DNA of 64,000 nt from Niabella aurantiaca DSM 17617 (GCF_000374125.1 NZ_KB893631.1:53003-117002); one strand, 5' to 3'; counted from the stretch's first letter, positions 18,089-27,001 are shown. A program made the numbers and translations. The notes: generated by a model from the sequence alone, not told the origin.

Positions 18089-18688
18089 ATGAATGCGACC
18101 CTGACCGATATTGATGATTTTGTAACATTTTTAAGGCAGTTCGTTCCGCTTTCCCTCGAAGAAGTAAAGCAGATCCTGCTTCCGGCCATACAGGTGCGAA
18201 CCTTCCATAAAAAAGACATCATTACCCGGGCAGGTCAAATAGAGGAGCACATGAACTTTATAAAAAAGGGCACGCTCCGGAAATACTATGTACAGGATAA
18301 AGATGAGATCATTGTACAGATATCGATCGAAGGGCATCTGATCTCCAGCCAGGAATCCTTTTATACCCGTACCCCTTCCGAATATTTTATCGATGCCATA
18401 GAGCCGGCAACGGTGCTCAGCATGCATTATAATGCCCTGGAAAATGTATTTGCATCCAGCCACAACCTGGAGCGCCTGGGACGCCTGGTTACGGAGCATA
18501 CCATGGTATTGAAAGATAAATGGCAATTCAGCCTGATCCGCCAGACCCCAAGGGAGCGTTTTCTGAGTTTTGTAGACAAATATCCTGAAATATTACAGCG
18601 GGTTCCCCAAAAATACCTGGCCTCTTATTTAAACATCAAGCCCGAAACCTTTAGCCGGTTCAAACATCTCACGCGTCAAAAACATTAG
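18089..18688 (+). CDS. Crp/Fnr-family transcriptional regulator
   Basis: This 199-residue protein has a cyclic-nucleotide-binding-like beta-roll (about residues 15-125, with LPAIQVRTFHKKDIITRAGQIEEHMNFI) and a C-terminal helix-turn-helix (PQKYLASYLNIKPETFSRF). The Bacteroidota group it belongs to typically lacks the full cAMP phosphate-binding motif (RxS). Here the equivalent region SQESFYTRTPSEYFIDAIE likewise has no canonical RxS pair. No Fe-S cysteines are visible. The start is ATG 18089 rather than the TTG two codons upstream. It is divergent from icd, and its target genes cannot be inferred. Confidence 0.85.
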   Translation: MNATLTDIDDFVTFLRQFVPLSLEEVKQILLPAIQVRTFHKKDIITRAGQIEEHMNFIKKGTLRKYYVQDKDEIIVQISIEGHLISSQESFYTRTPSEYFIDAIEPATVLSMHYNALENVFASSHNLERLGRLVTEHTMVLKDKWQFSLIRQTPRERFLSFVDKYPEILQRVPQKYLASYLNIKPETFSRFKHLTRQKH

Positions 18689-19111
18689 CGCAGCAGCTGC
18701 CGGATGTTAAAATTATCAGGAAATGACGGAACCGGGGAGCGGTCATTCATTTGTGCTTCTATCTTGTATAAAATTAAATGAATAAATTTTTTACTCATTA
18801 ATTATAAATGACTTATAGTATTTGATATCTTCAAAAAATAGAGACCGCCTTTCGGTCAATACCCAGTTCCGGAGCGGGTTTTGTGCATTTTTTGTGAACA
18901 TATGTTAGTACTTCTTCTTGGAGTTTTGTCAGGAATGCACTACCTTTGCATCTTTCTTGCGTTTCTGGTTTGGCAACCAGTTCGTGTAATTCAGTAAAGC
19001 AGACCGGGAGGTCTGTTCTAAAAAAGTTCACAGTTTGCGCCCGGCGCACTGCGTTCAAACTTCCACTGAAACAAATTCTCTGGAAGGTATTGTTTAACTT
19101 AAACCTGTTAC
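18689..19111. other. Intergenic region with long 5' leader of the RlpA-like gene
   Basis: Between the Crp/Fnr gene and the RlpA-like gene. The first 200 bp are AT-rich with no recognised element. A good promoter lies at 18918-18948, leaving a leader of about 155 nt. The leader holds a perfect CAGACC/GGTCTG hairpin with a GGGA loop near 19002-19017. I found no known riboswitch signature. Confidence 0.45.
18918..18948 (+). promoter_or_regulatory. Promoter of the RlpA-like gene
   Basis: TTG (18918-18920), a 20-bp spacer, then TACCTTTG (18941-18948): a full match to the Bacteroidota -33/-7 pattern. The only plus-strand gene downstream is the RlpA-like CDS at 19112. Confidence 0.65.
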
Positions 19112-19501
19112 ATGAAAAGAGTTTTAATCTTTGTAACCGCAATGGTCATTTCCATGACCGGCTTTTCCCAAAAAGGGGAAGGAACCAATGCAAAAGCATC
19201 ATTTTATAGTAAGAATTTTAACGGACGTAAGACTGCGACCGGTGATACCTACTGGGATCATTTGATGACTGCCGCTTCCAATATTTATAAACTGGGAACA
19301 CGCTTGCTGGTTGTAAACAAGCATACCGGTAAAAAGGTGGAAGTAGTGGTAAATGACCGGATGGCCGCACACATGAAAGGCCGGGTAGATCTGAGCAGGT
19401 CTGCATTCCAGAAAATAGCTTCCACTGACAAGGGAGTGGTTCCCGTAAAAGTCTATGTACTGGACGGAAAGAACCCTGATAACGATGATAAAACACTATA
19501 G
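19112..19501 (+). CDS. RlpA-like double-psi beta-barrel protein
   Basis: This 129-residue exported protein has a signal peptide ending near residue 19 (MTGFSQ). The mature part is one double-psi beta-barrel: KASFYSKNFNGRKTATGD, then YKLGTRLLVVNKHTGKKVEVVVNDRM, then GRVDLSRSAFQKIA. The conserved VVVNDR and DLS motifs are those of RlpA, a septal-ring lytic transglycosylase or peptidoglycan-binding protein. In E. coli-type RlpA a C-terminal SPOR domain is present; here there is none, so the protein is a minimal DPBB. Enzymatic activity is uncertain. It is a single-gene unit with its own promoter and terminator. Confidence 0.85.
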   Translation: MKRVLIFVTAMVISMTGFSQKGEGTNAKASFYSKNFNGRKTATGDTYWDHLMTAASNIYKLGTRLLVVNKHTGKKVEVVVNDRMAAHMKGRVDLSRSAFQKIASTDKGVVPVKVYVLDGKNPDNDDKTL

Positions 19502-19523
19502 GGTTGAAATTTTTTATAATGGT

Positions 19524-19551
19524 AAGCCGCCCTTTTCAGGGCGGTTTTTTT
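19524..19551 (+). terminator. Intrinsic terminator of the RlpA-like gene
   Basis: CCGCCC pairs with GGGCGG, extended by AAG/TTT, with a loop of about 6 bases and a run of seven T residues directly after it. It lies 23 bp after the stop codon. Confidence 0.9.
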
Positions 19552-19831
19552 ATACCCGTCCGGCAGCCTTCCCCGCCCCCCTGTTGATGTTTTGTCCATA
19601 ACCATCAGATAAGATCCGGGTTTGCCACTGAGGTCCGGCGTCACAGAAGTTTTAATGTTACGGAGTTACCGGGGTTTCCCCACAAAGGTAAATACTGCTG
19701 ATAAGCTCCGCTTTTTGCTTAATCGGCGGCGATGGCGTTTCCCTCAACAGGGGGGGTTAATGTTGTCATCAGCCGGTGGCCGGCAAGGGCACCGGTTAGG
19801 TGAAGCGTCAAAGGGTGCTTTGATATGCTCC

Positions 19832-19862
19832 AAAAAAAATCCCTGTTCAAAGAGAACAGGGA
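19832..19862 (-). terminator. Intrinsic terminator of fbaA
   Basis: A perfect 9-bp stem (TCCCTGTTC 19840-19848 with 19854-19862) is followed on the minus strand by eight T residues. It is 24 bp downstream of the fbaA stop. Confidence 0.9.
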
Positions 19863-19885
19863 CCGTATAAAAAAGAAACGATAAG

Positions 19886-20956
19886 CTATGCGTTTTTGCC
19901 GATACAATTCAAATCGGTGAAGGCTTCTTCCAGACGTTTTACAAAAAACTCTTCGCCCTTGCGCAGCCATGCGCGGGGATCGTAGTATTTTTTGTTGGGT
20001 TTATCTGCGCCTTCCGGGTTGCCCAGCTGGCCCTGCAGGTAAGCTTCATTCTTTTTGTAGTAATCGAACACGCCTTCGGCAAATGCCCATTGCATATCCG
20101 TATCCAGGTTCATTTTAATGGCGCCGTAACCAATGGCTTCAGTGATCTTGGCTTTTTCAGAACCGCTGCCGCCGTGGAATACAAAGTAAACCGGTTTGTC
20201 AGAGGCAGTGCCAAATTTTTGCTGAATGAATTTCTGGCTGTTATCCAGGATGGTAGGGGTCAGCACCACATTGCCGGGTTTGTAAACGCCGTGCACATTA
20301 CCAAAGGCAGCAGCAACGGTAAACAGGTTGCCTACCTTGCTCAGTGCTTCATAAGCCTGCGCCACATCTTCCGGTTGTGTATATAATTTGGAGTTATCCA
20401 CGTCCGTATTGTCCACGCCGTCTTCCTCACCACCGGTAACACCCAGTTCAATTTCGATGCTCATGCCCAGGGGCGCCATGCGTTTGAAATATTCAACAGA
20501 GGTCTCGATATTTTCGTTGATCGGCTCTTCGCTCAGATCCAGCATATGTGAGCTGTAAAGCGGCTGACCTTTTTCTTTATGATATTGTTCGCCGGCATCG
20601 ATCAGCGCACTGATCCAGGGCAACCATTTTTTTGCAGCGTGGTCGGTATGCAGCACTACGGGAACACCATAGTATTTGGCCACGTTGTGTACGTGCAGGG
20701 CACCACTGATCGCTCCGGAAATATTGGCCTGCAGCTTATCGTTCGGCATTCCTTTTCCGGCAAAGAACTGCGCTCCGCCGTTGCTGAACTGGATCATCAC
20801 AGGGGAGTTTACTTTTGCTGCGGTTTCTAAAACAGCATTCACGCTGTCGGTTCCCACTACGTTTACCGCTGGTAATGCAAATTGGTTTTCTTTTGCGTCA
20901 TTGTAGAGGTCTTCCAGCTCTTTGCCAAATAAAACCCCGGCTCTGTATTTACTCAT
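19886..20956 (-). CDS. fbaA: Class II fructose-bisphosphate aldolase
   Basis: This 356-residue cytoplasmic zinc enzyme splits fructose-1,6-bisphosphate into dihydroxyacetone phosphate and glyceraldehyde-3-phosphate. Visible signatures are QFSNGGAQFFAGKG near residue 80, VVLHTDHAAKK with the zinc-binding His and catalytic Asp (about residue 110), ELGVTGGEEDGVDN, NVHGVYKPG, FVFHGGSGS and MNLDTDMQWA. The order and length fit the E. coli FbaA-like (class IIA) group. It stands alone with its own terminator. Confidence 0.97.
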   Translation of the reverse strand: MSKYRAGVLFGKELEDLYNDAKENQFALPAVNVVGTDSVNAVLETAAKVNSPVMIQFSNGGAQFFAGKGMPNDKLQANISGAISGALHVHNVAKYYGVPVVLHTDHAAKKWLPWISALIDAGEQYHKEKGQPLYSSHMLDLSEEPINENIETSVEYFKRMAPLGMSIEIELGVTGGEEDGVDNTDVDNSKLYTQPEDVAQAYEALSKVGNLFTVAAAFGNVHGVYKPGNVVLTPTILDNSQKFIQQKFGTASDKPVYFVFHGGSGSEKAKITEAIGYGAIKMNLDTDMQWAFAEGVFDYYKKNEAYLQGQLGNPEGADKPNKKYYDPRAWLRKGEEFFVKRLEEAFTDLNCIGKNA

Positions 20957-21053
20957 TTAATAAAAATTTTTAAAATAATGGTACTATTTTATTAGCGAGG
21001 CGCTAAGTTAACCATTCCTGAGAAATTTTCTGCTATTCCCGGTAATATATTGA

Positions 21054-22181
21054 TCATTTTCCAATATTTCTGGAAACGGGCGGATACACCGGTTTTTTGA
21101 GGGACCGGGTCTTTTCCTGGATCAGTTTCAGGTTCTCCCGGAGCATGTATTTCAGGTGCAGCTTCAGGATCTGCCCCATGGAATTGCAACGGCTGAAGGC
21201 CGCGGTATGAAAATGCTGGTTCAGCTGTTCGGCCAGTTGCTTTTGCTTGGCAATGGGAGCGATGATGTCCCGCGACATAATGTTCAATAGTTCCATCAGC
21301 CGGAAACGGCCGGCCGCCACCCGGAAGGCCATGGAAGAACGTTCTTCCGCCTTATATTGCTCGATGGATTCTTTATTCAGATGGGCGAGCACTGTTTGTA
21401 CAAAGCGGTTATTTTCTTTAAAGAACTGCGGCATATATAAACTTTTCCTGCCTTCATAGCTTTGCTGGTCAAAATCGATGGCACGGATACGGTACTGGTA
21501 TCCTTCAATATCCGGAGTGCTTACGATCACAAAATTGTAGCTGCGCATATCGCCCAGTAAGCGCCCGAAACAACGTTCGTTAAATTTTACAAATTCCTTG
21601 GCAAAGCGGGTCTTGTTCGTTTCCGGATGATCCAGGTACTGGCTGAGAAACACATCCCCCGGTAACCCCGGAATATGTTCTTCCACCAGGGTACCGCCGT
21701 CCGTATAAAAAGTGATCCGGTTAGGCGAGAGGATATGCTCCATTTCCAGCCCGTAAATGCGGGAGGCATCCGTGATCTTCATATAATAGTGGTCAAAGTT
21801 GGCGTTGAATTTATTGATAATGCGGATGCGAAAGGGCAGGGAGTTGCCAAAATTGCAATAGTCGATGCGCGCCACGTCCAGTTGATCGGCAAAGCTCATA
21901 TCACCTTCCGTTTTCAGGATCGCATAGATCTTTACAAGGCCTTCTTTTAAAAAATCCCAGTCGCGCTTATCATAAATGGCTTTTTCCCAGTGCGTATAGT
22001 TTCCATCGCGGTCTTTAATGGGGATAGACCAGGTAAAATTCAGCAGGTCCTTATGAGATATGGGGAGCTTCACTTCCCGGCCCTGGTGCTTTAAATAGGC
22101 CGAAAGCTCCGGGTTTACCGGATACAGCAATTTTTTGCGGGACGGTTTGTCGTTCAGTTCGTCGATAAGCGATGTATCCAT
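21054..22181 (-). CDS. Conserved protein of unknown function, possibly kinase-like fold
   Basis: I do not recognise a named family. The protein has 375 residues when started at ATG 22181 (MDTSLIDELND); the frame is open 20 codons further but that part looks non-coding. There is no signal peptide or membrane segment. The middle has GTLVEEHIPGLPGDVFLSQYL, then FGRLLGDMRSYNFVIVS, then IRAIDFDQQSYEGRKSLYMP. The spacing of GDMRSYN and IDFD recalls the catalytic loop and metal-binding Asp of aminoglycoside-phosphotransferase/HipA-like kinases. That is an inference from a short pattern. The C-terminal 90 residues are helical and basic. The gene is alone, facing the same way as fbaA. Confidence 0.6.
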   Translation of the reverse strand: MDTSLIDELNDKPSRKKLLYPVNPELSAYLKHQGREVKLPISHKDLLNFTWSIPIKDRDGNYTHWEKAIYDKRDWDFLKEGLVKIYAILKTEGDMSFADQLDVARIDYCNFGNSLPFRIRIINKFNANFDHYYMKITDASRIYGLEMEHILSPNRITFYTDGGTLVEEHIPGLPGDVFLSQYLDHPETNKTRFAKEFVKFNERCFGRLLGDMRSYNFVIVSTPDIEGYQYRIRAIDFDQQSYEGRKSLYMPQFFKENNRFVQTVLAHLNKESIEQYKAEERSSMAFRVAAGRFRLMELLNIMSRDIIAPIAKQKQLAEQLNQHFHTAAFSRCNSMGQILKLHLKYMLRENLKLIQEKTRSLKKPVYPPVSRNIGK

Positions 22182-22239
22182 GCAGCAATTTAAGTGATTT
22201 CTGACGAACCGGAAGGCCAAAATATGCCCGGGCCCCGCC

Positions 22240-22270
22240 AAAAAAGAAACCGCCTCAATTGAGACGGCTT
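22240..22270 (-). terminator. Intrinsic terminator of the LEA-like gene
   Basis: On the minus strand an imperfect 10-bp stem with an AATT loop (22247-22256 with 22261-22270, two mismatches) is followed by T residues. It lies 33 bp after the stop of the LEA-like gene. Confidence 0.6.
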
Positions 22271-22302
22271 CGATGGGTGTTTTGTTTATGTGTTGTTTAT
22301 TT

Positions 22303-22566
22303 TTACAGGCTGTCTGGCTTACTGCTCAGGTTTTCGCCGGCTTTTTTGGCTCCATCCGCTGTATCGTTAGCGGCGGTACCCTGGGCGCTGACATCGGCTA
22401 TTTTTTCCTGGATGTCGTCTTTCAGTTCTCCGGCTTTTTCTTTGGTGGCATCCCATGCATCTTCCAGTGTGTCTTTTGCCTTATCCCAGGCATCGCCTGC
22501 CTTTTCTTTCAGGTCGGATAAGGTGTCCTTGGCTTTGTCCAGAAATGACTCTTTGTTTTCTTCCAT
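22303..22566 (-). CDS. Small LEA/apolipoprotein-like amphipathic helical protein
   Basis: This 87-residue protein is almost wholly Lys, Glu, Asp and Ala with repeated KAKDTL / KEKAGDAWDKAKDTLEDAWD units, roughly 11-residue spaced. This is typical of LEA group 3-like, YtxH- or CsbD-like stress proteins. There is no signal peptide or cysteine. Such proteins are intrinsically disordered in solution and can protect proteins or membranes during drying or osmotic stress. That role is by analogy only. It has its own terminator. Confidence 0.7.
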   Translation of the reverse strand: MEENKESFLDKAKDTLSDLKEKAGDAWDKAKDTLEDAWDATKEKAGELKDDIQEKIADVSAQGTAANDTADGAKKAGENLSSKPDSL

Positions 22567-22735
22567 GGCATTTTATTTAAAGGTAAAAAATAAGCCGGGC
22601 CGTCCATTTTTCAGGCCCGCACGTTCTAATTAAACCAATCCCGTGCCAAATTGCCCCCGGAGCGAATTTGAAAATGTGAAAATTTGAGCATGACACACCC
22701 GGTATAAAATCGGGGGGGTATCTGAGACCTATTCC

Positions 22736-25264
22736 TTACGGGATCCGGAAACGCATACCGGCATAGAACATCCGCCCGGTTACCGGCCCCCAGATCAGGG
22801 AGCCGTCAAAATACGGGCTAAAGGGTGTTTCCGCATCAATGATCCGGTAATGCTGCACATAACCGGTCAGGTTCTCGCCACCGATATAAGCCTCCCACTG
22901 TTTGCTGAATTGCTTACTTAACTGGGCCGCTATCTGGAAGAATGAAGGCGACCAGGCTTCCATTTGTTGGCCGGCAGGGTTGGAAGCCGTGTTGGGAATG
23001 CGCTTCCGGCTTAACCATTGCGTGGTATAATCAAATTTCCATTTATTACGGGTCTCATACGCCAGGTTGATGAAGGCCCGGTGCTTCGCCGTGAAAGGCT
23101 TGTCCAGCAGTCCCTGTCTGTATTGTGTTTGTACCTCCAGCCAGCGGTATGCCAGGCGCAGCTCCAGTTTCCGCAGCAATTCATAATTCAGCTCGGCCTG
23201 TACACTGCTGGAAACCGATTTGCCGTTTAAATTGTAAAACCGGATGGCCTGCGGATCAGCATCCAGATCCGCCACTGTCTGGTTGGAGAAACGGGTCTGG
23301 TAGGCATCCAGTGCAAGGGAACCTTTGCGGTTGCCCAGGGTAAAATGGTGTATGAAGTTAAGGCCGTAATTCCAGGCTCTTTCGGGATCCAGCCCGTAGC
23401 CGTATGCAGATGTAGAACTGAGGATCTCGTATTTGCGGGCACTTACAAAAACGCCTACGTTCTCGGCAAAAATATTGCTGACACGGAAACCGGACCCACC
23501 CGATAACCGCAGGTTGGTCCGGGCATCAAGATCATACTTCAGATGTACACGGGGGGTGGTGATGAACCCGTACTGATTGTGATGGTCCAGGCGCAGCCCG
23601 GCAATGGCGGTGAGTTTATCGGACGCTGTATAGGTATATTCAAAAAAAGCGCCCGGTACGATCTCATTCCGCTTAAAAATCTGCTGGTTCAACTGTTCAT
23701 TGTAGTTTTCATTAGAGAAGCTGAACCCGGTCCGGAACTTATGATCCGTGGTACCGATGATGGATTGATAGATCAGATTGCCATACAGGTTCTTTTGCCT
23801 GCCGCTGTATTCCGTTGGTCCGTAATAGGCGTTATTGGTGTATTGTGCAGCAGACAGGATCAGCCCCAGGCTTTTATATTTGTGTTGCGGAAATACGTAA
23901 CCAACCTTTCCGGTAAATCCGTACTGCCTGGCGTCAATGCCCACACCGTAGTAATTTGTAGTGTGCCGGTCACGGTCACGGTCAAAGTCCATCTGCCCGG
24001 CAAAACGCCGGTCATTCAGGGCTTTCAGCGCCAGCTGAACGATCCAGCCGTTGTTATCCCTGTACTTCCAGCGGTTGATCAGGTTCCACTGAGAGCCCGT
24101 GGGCAGGTCTTTAAACCCATCCCCGTTATGGTCGATCTTTGTATCGCTGTAATTGCCATGGGTAAGGAGTGCCGTGCTCCATTGATCATTTAACTTTTGA
24201 GCCATATTGATGTTGGCTTCCAGGCGTCCCATGGTGTTGACATAGGTATTTACAAATAATTGTTCTGAATTGTCCGGTTTCTTTTCTTCTACATTGATCT
24301 GTCCGGCAATGCTTTCATAGCCGTTGACCACGGAGCCGGTTCCCTTGGTCAGCTGAATGCCTTCGATCCAGGGCCCGGGAATATAGGTGAGCCCGTAATG
24401 TGCCATAAGCCCCCTGATCTCCGGGGCATTTTCGGTTAGGAGCTGCGTATAATTGCCGGATAGCCCCAGCAGCCGGATCTGTTTTACGCCCGTAACGGCG
24501 TCGCTGTAGCTGACATCCACCGAAGGGCTGGTCTCAAAGCTTTCGGAAAGATTGCAGCAAGCTGCCTTTGTCAGCTCCTTCGCGCCCATATTGAGGGTAT
24601 TCAGGATGCTCATGGTCGACACAAAAGTGGAGGGGTTCTTCGAACTTACGATGACTTCCTTTAGGTTGCCGGTAGAGGCATTCTTCAGGATGATGGTAAG
24701 CATTTCCGGGCTTTTTACGCTGATGGTATCGGATTGAAATCCTACATAGCTGATCGCAATATGGGTGGGCAACTCCGTTTCAAGGCGAAAGACCCCGGTA
24801 CTGTCTGTAACAAAATGCTGGTTGGCATGCAGGCTTTTTACCGTAGCATGGGCAATAGGATGAATCTTTCCTTTGTTGGTCTCTTCCAGCACCACGCCGG
24901 TAATGATCTGCCTTGTTTTCACAGTTGCCTCACCGGCATCCCGGTGATAATGACAACAGGCCGGAAGGGCCTGGTACACGGCATCGGAAGCTTTAAACAG
25001 CCCGTTATCATGACCCGCATCAGCAAGGGATCTGCGAAGTTGCGTACCGGTAACTTTGGAAGAGTCGTAACTTACTGAAAGCATTTGGGAAACCGGGTCC
25101 CATTTTGCGGTCTTTGCCTTGCGATCGAGGACGGCTGCCTCTATTCGTTCTTTACACATTTCGCAGGCACCCAGCACTTTAAAAGACTCGGTCTTTATAT
25201 TTTTTTGAGCAATGCCGATCTTTGTGACCAGCAGCAGCGGAAGAATCAGATATCGATAGTTCAT
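22736..25264 (-). CDS. TonB-dependent receptor with N-terminal HMA domain, probable copper-linked
   Basis: This 842-residue outer membrane protein has a signal peptide (residues 1-19). A heavy-metal-associated-like domain follows with C34 and C37 in ACEMC. Then come an ACCHYHRDAG metal-binding-like segment (about residue 98), a carboxypeptidase-regulatory-like domain, and a plug and barrel starting with LKEVIVSSKNP. In the plug, KAACCNLSESFETSPSVDVSYSDAVTG is the hallmark of a Bacteroidota receptor group often found near copper genes. The barrel ends GMRFRIP. It likely moves a metal or metal complex; the metal is inferred. Start 25264 is chosen because the signal peptide begins there. It follows the HYC_CC_PP gene in one operon. 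Confidence 0.85.
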   Translation of the reverse strand: MNYRYLILPLLLVTKIGIAQKNIKTESFKVLGACEMCKERIEAAVLDRKAKTAKWDPVSQMLSVSYDSSKVTGTQLRRSLADAGHDNGLFKASDAVYQALPACCHYHRDAGEATVKTRQIITGVVLEETNKGKIHPIAHATVKSLHANQHFVTDSTGVFRLETELPTHIAISYVGFQSDTISVKSPEMLTIILKNASTGNLKEVIVSSKNPSTFVSTMSILNTLNMGAKELTKAACCNLSESFETSPSVDVSYSDAVTGVKQIRLLGLSGNYTQLLTENAPEIRGLMAHYGLTYIPGPWIEGIQLTKGTGSVVNGYESIAGQINVEEKKPDNSEQLFVNTYVNTMGRLEANINMAQKLNDQWSTALLTHGNYSDTKIDHNGDGFKDLPTGSQWNLINRWKYRDNNGWIVQLALKALNDRRFAGQMDFDRDRDRHTTNYYGVGIDARQYGFTGKVGYVFPQHKYKSLGLILSAAQYTNNAYYGPTEYSGRQKNLYGNLIYQSIIGTTDHKFRTGFSFSNENYNEQLNQQIFKRNEIVPGAFFEYTYTASDKLTAIAGLRLDHHNQYGFITTPRVHLKYDLDARTNLRLSGGSGFRVSNIFAENVGVFVSARKYEILSSTSAYGYGLDPERAWNYGLNFIHHFTLGNRKGSLALDAYQTRFSNQTVADLDADPQAIRFYNLNGKSVSSSVQAELNYELLRKLELRLAYRWLEVQTQYRQGLLDKPFTAKHRAFINLAYETRNKWKFDYTTQWLSRKRIPNTASNPAGQQMEAWSPSFFQIAAQLSKQFSKQWEAYIGGENLTGYVQHYRIIDAETPFSPYFDGSLIWGPVTGRMFYAGMRFRIP

Positions 25265-25339
25265 GAATTCATTTTTAGAAAAATAGAATAACAACAGGGC
25301 TGGTAGAACACCAGCCTGCAAACGGGAGTGTTGTTCGTT

Positions 25340-25744
25340 CTATATTCTAAAAACACGGAAAAGGAGGGAACAGTCTTCGGGCTGACGCTCCGGAGGATCG
25401 GCAGGAGGCCGGATCAGCAGGATGGTAAAAACCGGCTCTGGTATATTGCCGAACAGGGCAGGAGGGGTAACAAAAAAACCGCCGGGTTGTGCCAGCACCA
25501 GAACGGGCGACCCGTTTGTTTGCTGATCTACCGAAACCCGGGCTTCGACTTTTTTATGCTCACAGCAATTTTTACCTTTTTGAACCGGACAGTCCTCTGT
25601 TTCCGAGGCCGCAGGCTTCAGGGATATGGTCTTCAGTTTGCCACAGCAATAAAAGAAATTCAGACTAACCCCAAAGGAGGCCAGGCTGTAAAAAACAAAA
25701 ACGAGTAATATGGTCAGTTTTCGCAACACGATTGTTGACAACAA
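25340..25744 (-). CDS. HYC_CC_PP family protein
   Basis: A small membrane-anchored or exported protein of up to 134 residues. An N-terminal hydrophobic helix (about residues 8-30) is followed by FYCCGKL, then ENCP-like and NCCEHKK cysteine motifs, and a proline-rich PP stretch near the C terminus. This Cys/His/Pro layout is that of the HYC_CC_PP family of Bacteroidota, whose role is unknown but which commonly sits beside metal-receptor genes. The start is uncertain: TTG 25744, GTG 25729 or another alternative codon, as no ATG is available. It lies 76 bp upstream of the HMA-fused TonB receptor in the same direction; metal binding is likely. Confidence 0.75.
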   Translation of the reverse strand: MLSTIVLRKLTILLVFVFYSLASFGVSLNFFYCCGKLKTISLKPAASETEDCPVQKGKNCCEHKKVEARVSVDQQTNGSPVLVLAQPGGFFVTPPALFGNIPEPVFTILLIRPPADPPERQPEDCSLLFRVFRI

Positions 25745-26118
25745 TACCTTTAAACAGGACCGTTTATAAAAGGTTCAAAGATACGGCCCTTTTTTTATGT
25801 CGGCTCATTTCCGGCGAAACCTGCCCGGTCCGGAGCGGATACCGCTGATATTCTTGATCCGGCAGATGGAAACCGGTTTGGCAAAAGTAAGTGGTGGCAA
25901 CCAGATTGATATATATTTTCTGGCTGACCAAGGTATTAAAATATAAAACGCGGCCGCGGACAGTTGGCCCATATCTAAAAAGAGCTTACAGACTTAAAAC
26001 GATCCAATACAAATCTGCGGGAAAGTCTGTGCTATCCGTGCGCCATAAACAAGTTCATTGGATAGGATCTGCGCAGACAAATCCCACGACAATCTGCAGA
26101 CCAATGCTTCCTGTCCGA
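25745..26118. other. Intergenic region upstream of the copper-type operon
   Basis: The minus strand carries TATCTTTG at 25776-25783, matching the -7 promoter box, about 30 bp before the HYC_CC_PP start; no -33 box is clear. The rest (25800-26118), which also follows the coaE stop, has no gene or repeat I can support. Confidence 0.4.
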
Positions 26119-26721
26119 TCACGCCGGTGTGTCGGGTCTGCCCAACGTCAGTAATTTTTTATGTATATTCATCACCTGTGCGATCAGGGAGATCGTTTCA
26201 TTATTGTCGATCACAAAATGACAGCGGCGCATTTTTTCGGCTTCGTCCATCTGTTGGCGCATCCGTTCCCGCACCTGGGTTTCCGTAAGGTGGCTGCGCT
26301 CCATAGTGCGCCGGATGCGCAGGGCTTCCGATGCCGTTACACCGATCATATAATCTACATACTGATCGCTTCCGCTTTCAAAAAAAATAGCCGCTTCTTT
26401 AATAGCGTAAGGGGTGGTTTGCCGGGTAAACCATTCCTGGCTGTTGCGGATGGTAACCGGGTGCACCACCTCGTTAAGCTGTTTGAGCTTTTGCGGATCG
26501 CCAAATACCCTTGTTCCCAGCAGCTGGCGATCCAGTTGCCCGTTCTTATAGGTATCGGCTCCAAACAACCGGGTAACCTGTTCGCGGATCTCCGGACTGC
26601 TGTTCATGAGTTGCCGGGCGGCGCTGTCCGCATCATACACCGGAATACCCAGCGTATGAAATATGGATGCCACCAGCGTTTTACCGCTTCCGATCCCCCC
26701 GGTAATACCAACTTTAAGCAT
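26119..26721 (-). CDS. coaE: Dephospho-CoA kinase
   Basis: This 200-residue cytoplasmic enzyme phosphorylates dephospho-CoA to CoA, the last step of CoA synthesis. It begins with the P-loop GITGGIGSGKT (residues 5-15). It continues with IPVYDADSAARQLM and PYAIKEAAIFFESG, both conserved CoaE segments, and RMRQQMDEAEKMRRCHFVIDN near the C terminus. Length is normal. In many Bacteroidota coaE follows nusB, DUF1573 and yajC; here it does too, but after a 280-bp gap with a terminator, so it probably has separate transcription. Confidence 0.95.
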   Translation of the reverse strand: MLKVGITGGIGSGKTLVASIFHTLGIPVYDADSAARQLMNSSPEIREQVTRLFGADTYKNGQLDRQLLGTRVFGDPQKLKQLNEVVHPVTIRNSQEWFTRQTTPYAIKEAAIFFESGSDQYVDYMIGVTASEALRIRRTMERSHLTETQVRERMRQQMDEAEKMRRCHFVIDNNETISLIAQVMNIHKKLLTLGRPDTPA

Positions 26722-26928
26722 GAAGTTTATTTTTATGAAATGGATGCTGATGCCAAACGGAATCAGTGGCTGTCCTGCCGGACCCGGGAAAATATCCGCG
26801 TTCCGAACCTCCTATGCTTGCCACTGAGGCGCAGCAACACGGTCCTTTTATATTGCAACCATGCTCCTGTCGCCCATTTCAAATGGTCCTAAAAAATTCA
26901 ATGTCTATGTGGCTAAAAAACAATGTAA

Positions 26929-26964
26929 CAAAAAAACACGGCAAAAATATTTCGTTGCCGTGTT
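26929..26964 (-). terminator. Intrinsic terminator after yajC
   Basis: A perfect 10-bp stem (AACACGGCAA 26935-26944 with 26955-26964) is followed on the minus strand by a run of T residues. It is 38 bp beyond the yajC stop and ends the nusB-DUF1573-yajC unit before coaE. Confidence 0.88.
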
Positions 26965-27001
26965 CCTGTTTCTAATTATATGATCCGCTGAAAGCTGACA
27001 G

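Larger units (their letters stand above)
19502..19885. other. Intergenic region between convergent RlpA-like gene and fbaA
   Basis: Apart from one terminator at each end (19524-19551 and 19832-19862), I see no gene or repeat in the roughly 280 bp in between. Confidence 0.5.

Noticed and set aside
25745..26118. Search for tRNA or riboswitch in this and other long gaps
   Set aside because: No T-loop GTTCRANNC with cloverleaf partner and no cobalamin, TPP or SAM riboswitch core was found by eye.
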